Notes: generated by a model not told the origin, from the letters alone. A DNA stretch of 64,000 bases from JACJYM01 sp965230495 (GCA_965230495.1 OZ246004.1:3038001-3102000); one strand, 5' to 3'. Shown: positions 50,775-61,043, counted from the stretch's first letter. Program-made: numbers and translations.

Positions 50775-52898
50775 ATGAAACCTCTCTTTTGCACACTTAT
50801 TCTTCTATATAGTTTAATCATTGATCCGTGTAAAGCACAAGAAAGTTGTGGAACTGAGGAAGAAGTCAATTGGAATATCGAAGCCAACTATAACCAGTCT
50901 AAACAAAGGCAAAGGTCGTTGTTTTTAAAAGGAGGGTTTTTAAGATCTGATATTTCTATTCCTATACAATTTCATGTCCTTCGGCCATCTTCTGGAATTA
51001 GTGATTTTAATCCATTAACTATTGATACAACACTTAATTTACTCAATGAACACTTTGGTCCCACGCCTTTCAGCTTTTATCAATGTGGTGAAATCAACTA
51101 TATTGACGATGATAGATTTGAAGTAATAGAATACGGAGCAGACAACGACGCTTTTTATAATTTTTATAATTCGAAAAATGCGATCAATATCTATTTACCA
51201 AGAGGAATTTCTTCTTCACCTGTTTTTCCAGTAGGGGGCTTTGCGTTTCTTCCATGGACAGATAATCATGCATATGTAGTACCATACTCAAAGTTTAATA
51301 ACGTGATTCATGTCCATGAGATGGGACACTTATTGGGTTTATATCATACACATCAAAGTGGAGAATTGGTGGATGGTTCAAACTGTATGATAAAGGGAGA
51401 CTTATGTTGTGATACACCTGCAGAACCTGATCTAAAATCTCTAGTTGATTCAGATTGCAACTATACCGGGGACGAGGTTGATCCGGAAAAAAACCTTTAT
51501 ATGCCAGATGTGGGTAATTATATGTCATACGCTCGTAGAGATTGTAGAACATTTTTTACACAAGATCAAATAGATCGAATGTTGTTTTTTTACCAAACGT
51601 ATATGGCAAAGTTTCGATGCGATGATGATTTCGAATATACAGATGTGTCCTATACAGAGATTACAACAATACCTTATCCAGCAGTGGAAGGAGAACCTTA
51701 TTATATTTCAGCAAAGTCAAAGAACCTAGGAAATGTGAGAGGCAAGAACATTTGGTTTTACGCTTATTTAGGTTCAGTGGAACTAGGAAAAAAGAAAGTT
51801 AACACATTATACAATTACATAGAAAACAAGGTAGGTTATGAGGATAAAGGAAACTTTCCAACCGATCCGGGACGATACGAAATTTGTATAGAGACAGAGG
51901 GAGATAGCCTTGAAATCAACCCACTAAACAATAGATTTTGTCAAGAAATACTGATAAGGCAGAAAGAGGGAATAGCAGATGTTGCTATCAGCGAATTAGG
52001 TACGATAGCTCCGAAAGGAGAACAAAATGTGTTCAACGAAATTGGTTTTCAATTGGAAAACCTAGGGAGTGTAGAGGCACAAAACGTATCAGGAAATATT
52101 TATGTGGATGATATTCCTAAAGGACAGTTTTTTATTGATAATTTGGAAGTAGGAGAAATGAGAAGAGAAATAGTGGAGGTTCCTTTCGGTAGACAGAGGA
52201 ATTATGATGTATGTATAGAAATCAACCCGGCTTTTGCGGAAGAAAGACTGGATAATAATGACGCTTGTGCTAAGATATGGGCAGACTCTACTCTTTGGTG
52301 TGATATGGTTCTTGATTCGTTTTTTATAGAATCTGTAGATAGTCTTTTGACAAGAGGAGAAGAGTATAGTCTAAAATTTCGCTTTTCTAATATTGGAGAT
52401 GGAATAGCGTATCTTAATAAAGCTTTTTTAAAGATTAACGGTGAAGTATATGATAGTTTGATTTATCAGGAAAATTGGGGGTTTACTCCTTTGTTTAATT
52501 GGCTTGATTCGATAACATTTACTACACCGATCAATGAAACGGAGATAGATATTTGTATGGAAATGGGGACGTATAAAGATGAGGATTTATCTAACAATGA
52601 AAAATGTCAAACCTATTTTTTTGAGGTATTGAGTAACACAGAAGAGGAGACTCTAGGAATACCCAAAAATATAGAAATCTATCCTAATCCATTTGAAGGA
52701 GAAATTAATATATCGAGTACAAAAGTCATCGAAAGTGTAAAACTTATGAATGCCCTAGGAGAACAAATTTATTTACCACCAACCCTAGCGGATAAAAAGA
52801 CAACACTTAATCTTTCTAATGTGTCAGAAGGAGTCTACTTTCTTCATATCAAGGTAGAACACGGAACAATGGTTAAGAAGGTGCTAAAAGTTTGGTAA
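50775..52898 (+). CDS. Secreted M43-type metalloprotease with type IX sorting domain
   Basis: A 707-aa exported protein with signal peptide (1-21). Residues about 65-285 are a pappalysin-like zinc protease: HEMGHLLGLYH (zinc ligands His181, His185, His191; Glu182) and a Met-turn NYMSYA near 250. Two or three CARDB-like Ig repeats follow (about 285-610). The C-terminus is a type A sorting domain (IYPNPFEGEINISS, then EGVYFLHIKVEHGT). It should be secreted through the type IX system and attached or released by a PorU-type sortase. Peptide substrates unknown. Confidence 0.93.
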   Translation: MKPLFCTLILLYSLIIDPCKAQESCGTEEEVNWNIEANYNQSKQRQRSLFLKGGFLRSDISIPIQFHVLRPSSGISDFNPLTIDTTLNLLNEHFGPTPFSFYQCGEINYIDDDRFEVIEYGADNDAFYNFYNSKNAINIYLPRGISSSPVFPVGGFAFLPWTDNHAYVVPYSKFNNVIHVHEMGHLLGLYHTHQSGELVDGSNCMIKGDLCCDTPAEPDLKSLVDSDCNYTGDEVDPEKNLYMPDVGNYMSYARRDCRTFFTQDQIDRMLFFYQTYMAKFRCDDDFEYTDVSYTEITTIPYPAVEGEPYYISAKSKNLGNVRGKNIWFYAYLGSVELGKKKVNTLYNYIENKVGYEDKGNFPTDPGRYEICIETEGDSLEINPLNNRFCQEILIRQKEGIADVAISELGTIAPKGEQNVFNEIGFQLENLGSVEAQNVSGNIYVDDIPKGQFFIDNLEVGEMRREIVEVPFGRQRNYDVCIEINPAFAEERLDNNDACAKIWADSTLWCDMVLDSFFIESVDSLLTRGEEYSLKFRFSNIGDGIAYLNKAFLKINGEVYDSLIYQENWGFTPLFNWLDSITFTTPINETEIDICMEMGTYKDEDLSNNEKCQTYFFEVLSNTEEETLGIPKNIEIYPNPFEGEINISSTKVIESVKLMNALGEQIYLPPTLADKKTTLNLSNVSEGVYFLHIKVEHGTMVKKVLKVW

Positions 52899-52947
52899 GG
52901 ACATTTGATGGATTTCTGTATATTCAATCTACTAAAATTTATATTTT

Positions 52948-54366
52948 ATGGAAATCAACATTCGACTTTCAAAGACGCTTAAGCTACTTCTGGTTTTTCT
53001 CCTATTGGGGTTTATATATAGGGCATCTCTTTCTTTAACAGGAATGCTCGGAATAAGTCTCGACAATTTTGATAAAAACACAACGCCGAGAATGTGGCTT
53101 AATCAGGGTTTATACCTGTCAAATATGATCGTTTTCTGGACAGCCATAGGTTAGATCAAAGACTTTAAAGCTGCATTATTTGCCTTGTTGACAGCGATAC
53201 TCTTGCACATTGTAATTCAAAAGTTCTTCTTACATGAGAACTACTCATATCAAAAAATGGACTTGAGAAAATTTTTGATTTCGTTTAGTCGAATATTACC
53301 GTTTTTAGTGTTTGGTTTGATTCATTTTAGGAGGATAAAAGGAGTTTATTTGGCCCTCATGTTTTGGTTTATTGATTGGGGAGCAGGTATTGGACATCAC
53401 ACAGCACCATTTAATAATATAAAAAATGGCGTTTTCAGGATTGTTGGAATTAGAGACCCCTTGATTTGGAGAGTTCCAAATGGTGAACAGAGTTATAAAT
53501 TGATTTATCCTTTTCAACAAATTTACTACCAATCCATCGTTGTACTGGAGGTATTGATTTTTTGGTGGGTGTATAATTCCATTTCTAACGGAAAAGATAT
53601 TCTTAAAAACTTAATGACAATTCCTAACAATCCGAATATTAATCGAGTGACGTATTCAATCATCTATTGGAGCATGAGATTATTTTTATTTGTTGCGGGC
53701 TTAGGTGTAGCCACCTACTTGTCTCGTATGGCATCTTTAGGTTTTAATGTTTTTAGTTCTCTGAGAGTTTTGGTTTATTCATTGAGCATCATTATCGTGG
53801 CATTTATTTATCGCAATTTTTTGGTTTCATGGTCTGTTTCGAGAGGTAGATATCCTAGAGGAACATATTTCCTTTTAAACCTACCAGTCATCAATTTATT
53901 TGTATGGGCTTACTCTCTGTTCAACTATCGAAAACCGTATGTAGCTCCAAACAAGGCTGATGATTCGGTGACAGAATACGTGAAAAGCAGATTTATACAA
54001 GAAGGTAAGAATGGAGGATTGAAGATAATATTGATGCTATTCTTTTTTATATCCTCCTTGTACCAACTTCATAGGGCCGGATTTAGAATAGATGGCCCGA
54101 GTAGAGAGGGGGCGGATTTATTGGCATATATGCTGTGTTTTTCTTTCTTTTTTGTTCTCTGGTATTTATATGATCATAAGGCTACTGCTGTATTGCTTGT
54201 CATGACTTGTTTAGGATTGCTTTTACCTACTATTTTTGGTTATCAAGGATTACAAACTATAGTAATGGGTTCGACGATTATAAATATTATTGTTTACTTT
54301 GGATTGTTTCATTTTGATCATTTGAAATGGGACATTGTATCTAAAGAATTAACAGAAGAAGAATAG
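52948..54366 (+). pseudogene. Multi-pass membrane protein gene split by one in-frame TAG
   Basis: Two open frames in the same phase (52948-53154 and onwards from 53155) are separated only by the TAG at 53152-53154. Read through, it would be a 472-aa protein with about 8-10 membrane segments and no stop elsewhere. The sequence on both sides of the TAG is hydrophobic and continuous (NMIVFWTAIG, then IKDFKAALFALLTAILLHIV). Restart would need a TTG at 53185 or 53188, or the ATG at 53257, losing the first helices. TAG is an ordinary stop in this genome (rsfS, ftsH, accA), so recoding is unlikely. I read it as a recent nonsense mutation or a sequencing error. No family recognised. Confidence 0.7.
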
Positions 54367-54375
54367 AACTATTTT

Positions 54376-54867
54376 ATGATAATATCGTGCATAGTAGCGG
54401 CAGCAAAAAATAATGTAATCGGCAAGGATAATGACATTCCTTGGTATCTACCTGCGGACCTCAAGTATTTTAAGAAAGTGACTATAAACCACCATATAAT
54501 TATGGGTAGAAACTGCTTTAAATCTATAGGCCGAGCATTACCTAAACGGACAAACATTATTATTACGAGAGATCCATATTTTATAGCAACGGACTGTTTG
54601 GTGGCTCATAGTATAGAAGAAGGATTATCATTGGCCCATGAAAATGGAGAACAAGAAGCATTCATAATCGGAGGAGGAATGATCTACGAACAGACACAAA
54701 AGCTATGGGATAAGTTATATTATACAGAAGTAGATTTGGAAGTAGAGGGAGATGTGTTTTTTCCTGAGATTAACATGCAAGAATGGAATCTTATCAGCGA
54801 AGAACTGCATGAACCAGATGAAAAGAATGAATACCGTTATAACTTTAAAATTCTAGAAAGAAAATAA
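54376..54867 (+). CDS. folA: Dihydrofolate reductase
   Basis: A 163-aa enzyme that reduces dihydrofolate with NADPH for one-carbon metabolism. Landmarks are IVAAAKNNVIGKDNDIPWYLPADLKYFK at the start in outline (Trp and the Asp of PWYLPADL that contact the substrate), the cofactor loop GRNCFKSIGRALPKRTNIIIT, and the IIGGGMIYEQ turn. Normal length. It starts 9 bp after the split membrane gene and leads into a DUF2851/YjjG run on the plus strand. Confidence 0.96.
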   Translation: MIISCIVAAAKNNVIGKDNDIPWYLPADLKYFKKVTINHHIIMGRNCFKSIGRALPKRTNIIITRDPYFIATDCLVAHSIEEGLSLAHENGEQEAFIIGGGMIYEQTQKLWDKLYYTEVDLEVEGDVFFPEINMQEWNLISEELHEPDEKNEYRYNFKILERK

Positions 54868-54882
54868 AACAAACCTCACATC

Positions 54883-56178
54883 ATGACTATTCAAACCCTC
54901 AAGGAAGAGGTTCTTCACTATGTGTGGAGAACCAAAAGTTTTGATTTCAATAATTTGAAGACTACAGCAGGCAAAGATATTGATATTTTGTATGAAGGCC
55001 AACTCAATGCAGATGCCGGACCTGATTTTCTACAAGCGAAAATAAAAATAGGAAATACATTATGGATAGGACAGGTAGAAATGCATATTAAAGCATCTGA
55101 TTGGAGTTTGCATAGCCACCATATAGACCCGGCCTATCAAAATGTAATACTCCATGTGGTTTATATCAATGACAAAGAAGTATTTAAAAAGAATGGAGAC
55201 AAAATACCAACTTTGGAAATGTTTGGAAGAATAAATCCGCAAGTATTAAATAGATACGGACAACTCAAAAAAATGAGAGGTGGTGTACCATGTCAAAATA
55301 TTATATCTACTAAGGAACTAGAAGGTTTTGAACTATGGAAGTATAGATTGGTTGGCGAACGACTTTCACGTAAAGCTAAGCAAATAAAGAAAAGATGGTT
55401 AGAATATAAGAAAGATTGGGATAGAACATTTTATTGGTCCCTAAGCAGATATTTCGGGGTTAAAGTAAATATTGTTCCCTTTGAAATATTAGCGGATAGT
55501 TTAGATCTTAATATTATAATGAAAAATGGAAATAGCTTGTTAAAAATAGAAGCATTACTGTTTGGTCAAGCAGGAATGTTGAGGCAAGAAAACATAGAAG
55601 ATAATTATTATACAAGTTTGAGGCTTGAATATCTATTTCTAAAGAAAAAATACAAATTAACACCGATAGAGACAGTACTATGGAAATTCGCAAGGCTTAG
55701 ACCTAGAAGTTTTCCTACTATACGTCTGGCACAACTATCGTCTTTACTATTTAAGGAAACAAGAATGTTGTCAAAAATATTAGAAACGGAAGATGTACAA
55801 AAGGTTAGGAATTTTTTTGATAGTAGGCCTTCTTCCTATTGGCACAATCATTACCGCTTCTTCAGGTCTTCTGTAACTAAGGAAAAGAAAATGACAAAAA
55901 ATTTTATAGACCTTATAATTATCAATGTGATTTGTCCTATTTTGTTTTTGTATGGCCAAGAAACAAATGATCATATCTTTGTTGATCGATCTATAGATTT
56001 TCTTGAGGCACTAAGACCAGAGAGCAATAATATTGTCAAGACATGGGAAACCATGGGACTAGAAAGTAGAACAGCTCTTGATAGTCAGAGTGTCATTGAA
56101 CTGAAGCGAAACTATTGTGATAAACAGGAGTGTTTAAAGTGTTCAATAGGACATCAATTATTAAAAGGGAAGAAATAA
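54883..56178 (+). CDS. DUF2851 family protein
   Basis: A 431-aa protein found throughout Bacteroidota. Family features are the start KEEVLHYVWRTKSFDFNNLKT, DILYEGQLNADAGPDFLQAK, WIGQVEMHIKASDW, and the C-terminal cysteine cluster CDKQECLKCSIGHQLL, which could bind a metal. The N-terminal part (WxGxVExHxxxxDW) resembles nuclease-like folds, but activity is unproven. No signal peptide. 3-bp gap to the phosphatase gene that follows. Confidence 0.9.
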   Translation: MTIQTLKEEVLHYVWRTKSFDFNNLKTTAGKDIDILYEGQLNADAGPDFLQAKIKIGNTLWIGQVEMHIKASDWSLHSHHIDPAYQNVILHVVYINDKEVFKKNGDKIPTLEMFGRINPQVLNRYGQLKKMRGGVPCQNIISTKELEGFELWKYRLVGERLSRKAKQIKKRWLEYKKDWDRTFYWSLSRYFGVKVNIVPFEILADSLDLNIIMKNGNSLLKIEALLFGQAGMLRQENIEDNYYTSLRLEYLFLKKKYKLTPIETVLWKFARLRPRSFPTIRLAQLSSLLFKETRMLSKILETEDVQKVRNFFDSRPSSYWHNHYRFFRSSVTKEKKMTKNFIDLIIINVICPILFLYGQETNDHIFVDRSIDFLEALRPESNNIVKTWETMGLESRTALDSQSVIELKRNYCDKQECLKCSIGHQLLKGKK

Positions 56179-56181
56179 CTT

Positions 56182-56871
56182 ATGAAGAAAAATTATTCTT
56201 GGTTGTTATTTGATGCGGATAATACGTTGTTGGATTTTAGCCAGGCTTGTAGAGATGCCTTTTGGCAGTCCTTTCAGGACTTCAAGATTAAGTGTTCAGA
56301 TGAGATTTTTGAAGTTTATGAAGAAATAAACAAAGAGGTATGGAAGCGATTTGAAAAAGGAGAAATAGATAGTGTAACCTTAAGATCTTTGAGGTTTAGC
56401 TTGCTTTTCCAAGAGATAAGGATAGGTCATATAAACGCCTTCCTATTCAATAAGTCTTTTCTTGAAAACTTAGTTCATGTAAGTGAACTATATAATGGGG
56501 TAAAGGAACTCTTGACATCATTGAAGACCGAACACAAAATAAGCATTGTTACAAATGGTCTTAAGGAAGTACAACGACCCAGATTATCAAGACTGGCCAT
56601 TACAGATTTTTTTGATAGCATAATTGTATCCGATGAAATAGGTGTGGCAAAACCAGATGAGAGATACTTCGAACATGTTATGAAAACTATACCTACTCCT
56701 CCATCAAAAGATCAAATTCTGATGATCGGAGACAACTTACATTCTGATATTATAGGAGGAAAAAACTTTGGGTTAGATACTTGCTGGATAACACATGGCA
56801 GAGAGAATAATACTGGTATCGATCCAACTTTTTCTATTGAAAAAGTACATGATATTGTAGATTACCTTTAG
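56182..56871 (+). CDS. HAD phosphatase, YjjG-type noncanonical nucleotidase
   Basis: A 229-aa haloacid-dehalogenase hydrolase. Motif I is FDADNTLLDF (the second Asp gives the acid/base), motif II is SIVTNGLKEVQRPRL, motif III is the Lys in AKPDERYFEHV, and motif IV is MIGDNLHSDI. The cap region and length match YjjG, a house-cleaning 5'-nucleotidase for noncanonical pyrimidine nucleotides. It follows DUF2851 by 3 bp and overlaps the end of the convergent porQ gene by 4 bp. Confidence 0.92.
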   Translation: MKKNYSWLLFDADNTLLDFSQACRDAFWQSFQDFKIKCSDEIFEVYEEINKEVWKRFEKGEIDSVTLRSLRFSLLFQEIRIGHINAFLFNKSFLENLVHVSELYNGVKELLTSLKTEHKISIVTNGLKEVQRPRLSRLAITDFFDSIIVSDEIGVAKPDERYFEHVMKTIPTPPSKDQILMIGDNLHSDIIGGKNFGLDTCWITHGRENNTGIDPTFSIEKVHDIVDYL

Positions 56872-57926
56872 ATTTCTTTGTTAAAAAAGTTATCTAAATC
56901 AGTAGACAAGCTCAAATGATTTGCCGCTCCTGCGAGATGATGATAGCCGACACCATAGTCTATTTTGATTCCTTTAACGGTTATTCCAAACCCAAGGGAA
57001 AAGCCTGCCAAAGACCTAAACTGGGAAACAGAAAGCTCTTTTCGGCGAAGATGGTTATATGCAAATCGCAGCTTCAGGTTTTCTCTTTTACCGAGTAAAA
57101 ATTCACCGGAAAAAATAAAATGTCTGAAAAAATTGTCAACACTATTAGAAAAATCACTCGGCTCTTCAGTTTCACCGAAGAGGTTAGTGTTTTCAACAAG
57201 AGAAGGATCATCATAACGAATACTCCATTGCTGAAGCTGATGGGCAATGATAGTTGCTCGAAAAGGAAGGTGAGGAAGCCGTTTTGAAATTCCTATCTGT
57301 ATGTCGAGAGGAGCAGAAAACCTTTCTTCCGTATATGTTGATAGTTCTCTTCCCAAATTTTTAATTACACCAGAAATATTAAGATCACCATTTTCATTAC
57401 TGTAATTAATGCCGATGTCAAAAGCTATTCCAAAGGAACTATATGACTCCAATGAGGAGAAAAACAATTTTGCATTGACACCATATTGTATACGTTTTTG
57501 ATAATTTTTCGAAGCACCAATGATAAATACAGATTCCGAAGCGTCAAAATTACCAAAGATATTACCAATGTCATCTGCATTGACAAAATCACCATAATTG
57601 ATATATTGAAACCCTGCATGAGCATTGATACCTAATTGATCTATAGAGCGAGCATATGAAAAATATCCATTATTGATTCCGGCAAAGTGCCAATTTTGAC
57701 TTACTGATAGTCGGTTATGCATAGAATCATTAAGAACGGCAGGGTTACTCCATGCTAAAGTATGATCGTCATCTAATACCGTTATTTGACTTCCTCCCAA
57801 TGCTGTAACTCGGGCGGAAGAAGGCATAGCGGCGAACTCATACACGTAACGACCGCCAATTTGGGCAGAAAGGCTCAAAGAAAACATAAGTAAGAAACAG
57901 AAACACGAAAATCGGTAATTAAACAT
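56868..57926 (-). CDS. porQ: Type IX secretion system protein PorQ
   Basis: A 352-aa outer-membrane barrel protein that works with PorU, PorV and PorZ in the attachment complex of the type IX system. The signal peptide (ending LSAQ) is followed by the family start GGRYVYEFAAMPSSARVTALGGS and WSNPAVL. Later blocks are FSYARSIDQLGINAHAGFQY, YGVNAKLFFSSLESY and the AHQLQQWSIRYDDP segment. C-terminal strands end near FFNKEI. Works with the sortase-like PorU2 tail at 63423 and the sorting-domain cargo at 50775. Confidence 0.95.
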   Translation of the reverse strand: MFNYRFSCFCFLLMFSLSLSAQIGGRYVYEFAAMPSSARVTALGGSQITVLDDDHTLAWSNPAVLNDSMHNRLSVSQNWHFAGINNGYFSYARSIDQLGINAHAGFQYINYGDFVNADDIGNIFGNFDASESVFIIGASKNYQKRIQYGVNAKLFFSSLESYSSFGIAFDIGINYSNENGDLNISGVIKNLGRELSTYTEERFSAPLDIQIGISKRLPHLPFRATIIAHQLQQWSIRYDDPSLVENTNLFGETEEPSDFSNSVDNFFRHFIFSGEFLLGKRENLKLRFAYNHLRRKELSVSQFRSLAGFSLGFGITVKGIKIDYGVGYHHLAGAANHLSLSTDLDNFFNKEI

Positions 57927-57945
57927 TCTTTCTAGACGTATAAAA

Positions 57946-58551
57946 TTATAAAGACGAATCTACTTCTTTTCTCCAAATGGTTTTGCATATCCGAAGACTG
58001 TCACACATCATTTTCTTAATTAATGTCCCTGACGAGTCATATTCTTCAAGAAGACCAAACTCATTATCTCCATTTCTAAACGTTCCTTTCCACTTAAGAT
58101 TGCCATTTTTATGATATTCTTCAAAGGGGCCATTTTCTTCATTGTTGACCATTGTAACTTTTTCCTGCAATTCTCCGGAGGGATAATACTTATAAAAAAG
58201 ACCAGTCAAAACTCCGTTCTCATAATTGCAATTTACTTTTTTTACACCTGAATCATAATAAGCAGTATAAGGACCATTAATTATTCCATTTTTGTAATTT
58301 TCTACAATTTCGATTTTACCATTTTCATAAAACAGTGTTCGGGTACTATCCAAATTACCAGAAGAGTAATAGGATTGTTCCGCGATATCTCCTGAAACAA
58401 AAAATCGAAGATATTCCCCGGTTATTAATGAATCGTTTGTAATAGAATATTTTTCTTTAGTTTCTCCGGTTTCATATTTGGAGACCACAGTGCTTTTGTC
58501 ACCGCAGGAAATAAAATAAAGAAGTAGAGAAAAGTATAGCAGTTTTTTCAT
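57946..58551 (-). CDS. MORN-variant (YwqK-like) repeat lipoprotein
   Basis: A 201-aa predicted lipoprotein (MKKLLYFSLLLYFISC). About seven repeats of the form x-Y-x-x-G-x-L/I-x-x...Y-x-N-G follow (FYENGKIEIVENYKNGI, YYDSGVKKVNCNYENGV, YYPSGELQEKVTMVN). This is the YwqK/MORN_2 repeat that databases label antitoxin; nothing here supports a toxin partner. In Bacteroidota such proteins sit in the envelope with unknown roles. A TAAATTTG box on the minus strand (58601-58608) may be its promoter. Confidence 0.85.
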   Translation of the reverse strand: MKKLLYFSLLLYFISCGDKSTVVSKYETGETKEKYSITNDSLITGEYLRFFVSGDIAEQSYYSSGNLDSTRTLFYENGKIEIVENYKNGIINGPYTAYYDSGVKKVNCNYENGVLTGLFYKYYPSGELQEKVTMVNNEENGPFEEYHKNGNLKWKGTFRNGDNEFGLLEEYDSSGTLIKKMMCDSLRICKTIWRKEVDSSL

Positions 58552-58600
58552 GGACAGTGTTTAAAGAAAATTAATATTAAGTTCAAAAATAAACAAAGTA

Positions 58601-58608
58601 CAAATTTA
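58601..58608 (-). promoter_or_regulatory. Candidate -7 element for the MORN-repeat lipoprotein gene
   Basis: TAAATTTG on the minus strand matches TAnnTTTG and is 50 bp before that gene's ATG. A plus-strand TATATTTG at 58657-58664 likewise precedes the glycosyltransferase gene. Both lack clear -33 partners. Confidence 0.35.
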
Positions 58609-58704
58609 AATCTGGGGATATTTTAGAAAACCATAACGAATAATCGGGACGCAAATTATATTTGTTGTAATAAAAGGAAAGCATTTTCAAAATAGATAGA
58701 ATTG

Positions 58705-59631
58705 ATGCACACTAGTATAAACAGACCTTTCTTTACTATTATTGTTCCAACAAAGAATAGGAAAAAACTTCTTAAGGAGTGCATGGATTCCATCCTAAGG
58801 CAAAGTTTTGAAAGCTGGGAGTTACTAGTAGTAGATGATGACTCAACAGATGGCACAAAGACTATGGTCCAAGGTATTGAGGATTCAAGAGTAAAACTAT
58901 TAAAAAATGTAGGTTTAGAAAGATCAGCGGCAAGAAATACAGGAATAGAAAGAGCAATGGGCAAATATATTTGCTTCATGGATGATGATGATTGGGTAGA
59001 CAAAGATCATTTAAAGAGTTTTTTTAATGAGATTAAAAAAGAGTCATATCAGGAAAACCATATTTTAAGGGTCGGATTTATTTCAGAATATCAAACAAAA
59101 AAAGTAAACTCCGAATTATACTCTACGGCAAAACATAAGTCTAAACTTCATTTTATATTTAATCACATGTGCGGTGTTTGGTCGGTCTGTATTCCCTCCG
59201 CTATTTGCAAGCAGTACAGGTTTCAAGAACAGTTTCCTCATTGGCAGGACACATATTTTTTAGGAGAACTTTTACAGGAGCATGAATTAAAACAGATTCC
59301 CGTATGGACTTATCACTATCGGATACACGATAAAATGGGATCTAGAGAGGCCATTCAAAAAGAAAATATACAAAGGAGAGCCGCCATTAATATTGAAGCT
59401 ATAGATCATTTTTTTAATAAGCACAAGAACATATTGCCTAGTGAGTTTTATGATGAAGTGTTTCCACGAATATTAGGAGAAAAATATTTGGAGTACGCTA
59501 TAAATGCTTTAAGGGTGGGACAAATAACGCTGGCTCATAACTTTTGGAAAAAAGCACCAAAGAAATTAACATCACTAAGAAATTTAAAACTAAGTATACT
59601 CTATTTGCGGAAGAGAATTAGTCCTTTTTAG
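58705..59631 (+). CDS. Family 2 glycosyltransferase
   Basis: A 308-aa inverting glycosyltransferase (GT-A fold). I start at the ATG at 58705; a TTG one codon earlier is also open. Key motifs are the start FTIIVPTKNRKKLLKECMDSIL, LLVVDDDSTDGTKT, ARNTGIERAMGKYICFMDDDDWVDKDHL (the metal-binding DDD), and WQDTYFLGELLQEH. It adds a sugar to a growing lipid-linked glycan. It starts the polysaccharide cluster and overlaps the convergent flippase gene by 4 bp. Donor and acceptor unknown. Confidence 0.93.
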   Translation: MHTSINRPFFTIIVPTKNRKKLLKECMDSILRQSFESWELLVVDDDSTDGTKTMVQGIEDSRVKLLKNVGLERSAARNTGIERAMGKYICFMDDDDWVDKDHLKSFFNEIKKESYQENHILRVGFISEYQTKKVNSELYSTAKHKSKLHFIFNHMCGVWSVCIPSAICKQYRFQEQFPHWQDTYFLGELLQEHELKQIPVWTYHYRIHDKMGSREAIQKENIQRRAAINIEAIDHFFNKHKNILPSEFYDEVFPRILGEKYLEYAINALRVGQITLAHNFWKKAPKKLTSLRNLKLSILYLRKRISPF

Positions 59632-61043
59632 GTGCGGAATAATTCTTCTATTAAGTTCTTAGCCTCAGACAGTGATTTTTTTTGAAGAAGTATACATATT
59701 AAATAAATAACAGAATAGAGCAAGACAAGAGTAATAATGTTGAAGCTTTGATATTTTGTAATTAAGTGTAATAACAATAAAGGAGTGATCGAAGCAACCA
59801 AATTAGGCGTAAGATTGAGAAGTATCTTAGGAAGAGACAGATTCAAATTACGACCAAGTAAATAGAAATAAGGAAAAATTTTTAAAATAGAGAAAATACA
59901 ATAGGTTAAAGCAGTAAGCAGTAAGTTCCTATACATAATAGTTACAACCACCAGCGAAACAATAATTATAGTTTGAGAAATTAGATTGAATTTATAAGCT
60001 TGTTTGGAAGCATCAACACTAATGAAAAAATTCTCCATAATTACTCCAATACACTGGGAAAAACCTAGAACTGAAAAGATTTTAATTAAAGGAATAGCCT
60101 CTATCCAAGAACCTCCAAGTAGGGAAACTACCAAAGTTTCGGAAATAAGAAACAGTAAGGCGAACAGAGGAAAAAAGAATAAAGAAATTATTCTGCTTGA
60201 TTTAAGAAAAGCACCTCCCTTAGAGTTAACATCTTTTTGCTTACTTAGAAAAGGCAAACTGAAATTATTATAAGTAGATCCTATTTGAGCTAGAGGAAAG
60301 ATGAGCAACTTATATGATCTATTATATAGTCCAAGAGACTTGTCTCCAAGAAGAGAACCTATGATCCAATCATCTATATTTCTAGAAAAAAAACTAATCA
60401 ATTGATTACCTAAAATAGGAGATGAATAGGAAAAGAGTTTCCTTGCAGGACTAAAGTCTATTGACTGAAATATGAAAGATTTAATATTTCCAAAGGTGAA
60501 AACACATAAAATAATATAATAAAGGTTGAATTTTACAACCAAAGCCACAGCATCTTTCATTTCGTAGGCCAAAAAAACGGAGACCAAGCCAGCAATTAGT
60601 ACGGAAGTTAGATTGTAAAAAAAAAGGTGTTTGAATTTAAACTCTTTTCGATATAAGGAAAGAGATATACTATAATAGACATAGAAAGGAATTGAAAAGG
60701 AAAGTAATTGTAAGTATTTGAAAAAAGAAAGATTACTAAAAACAAAACAGACAGCATTGAGTAGCCCCATTAAACCTAAACCCAATAAAAAAGACGTCCA
60801 TGTAATGGATTGGATTTGTTTATGAGTAAGAGTTTCTTTAATCAATAATGGAAGGAAGCCGAGATGAACCAGGGCAAAAACCAAATTGATAATAATTAAA
60901 GGGAATACAAACTTTCCGAAATCAGAAGGATCTAATATGGCCATTAACCATATGGAAAAACCTAAATTAACGGCTTGAATGACAATATTGTCAAGAATTA
61001 ACCAATTAAATGTTTTCTTTATATTCTGATTATAGTTTTTCAA
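59628..61043 (-). CDS. Wzx-like oligosaccharide flippase
   Basis: A 471-aa inner-membrane protein with about 12-14 hydrophobic segments and an RfbX/MOP-type start (KKTFNWLILDNIVIQAVNLGFSIW...PSDFGKF). The loop with FFSRNIDDWIIGSLLGDKSLGLYNRSYKL is the hallmark of polysaccharide flippases. It should move undecaprenyl-linked repeat units to the periplasm. It is on the minus strand, converging with the GT2 gene and diverging from the pyruvyl transferase gene, so the cluster is not a single operon. Confidence 0.92.
   Translation of the reverse strand: MKNYNQNIKKTFNWLILDNIVIQAVNLGFSIWLMAILDPSDFGKFVFPLIIINLVFALVHLGFLPLLIKETLTHKQIQSITWTSFLLGLGLMGLLNAVCFVFSNLSFFKYLQLLSFSIPFYVYYSISLSLYRKEFKFKHLFFYNLTSVLIAGLVSVFLAYEMKDAVALVVKFNLYYIILCVFTFGNIKSFIFQSIDFSPARKLFSYSSPILGNQLISFFSRNIDDWIIGSLLGDKSLGLYNRSYKLLIFPLAQIGSTYNNFSLPFLSKQKDVNSKGGAFLKSSRIISLFFFPLFALLFLISETLVVSLLGGSWIEAIPLIKIFSVLGFSQCIGVIMENFFISVDASKQAYKFNLISQTIIIVSLVVVTIMYRNLLLTALTYCIFSILKIFPYFYLLGRNLNLSLPKILLNLTPNLVASITPLLLLHLITKYQSFNIITLVLLYSVIYLICILLQKKSLSEAKNLIEELFRT

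Noticed and set aside
52948..54366. TAG recoded as an amino acid in this genome
   Set aside because: rsfS, ftsH, accA and dtd all end normally at TAG at family-typical lengths.
57946..58551. A toxin-antitoxin system, because YwqK-like proteins are often labelled antitoxin
   Set aside because: The protein is a lipoprotein made of MORN-type repeats and no toxin-like gene is adjacent.
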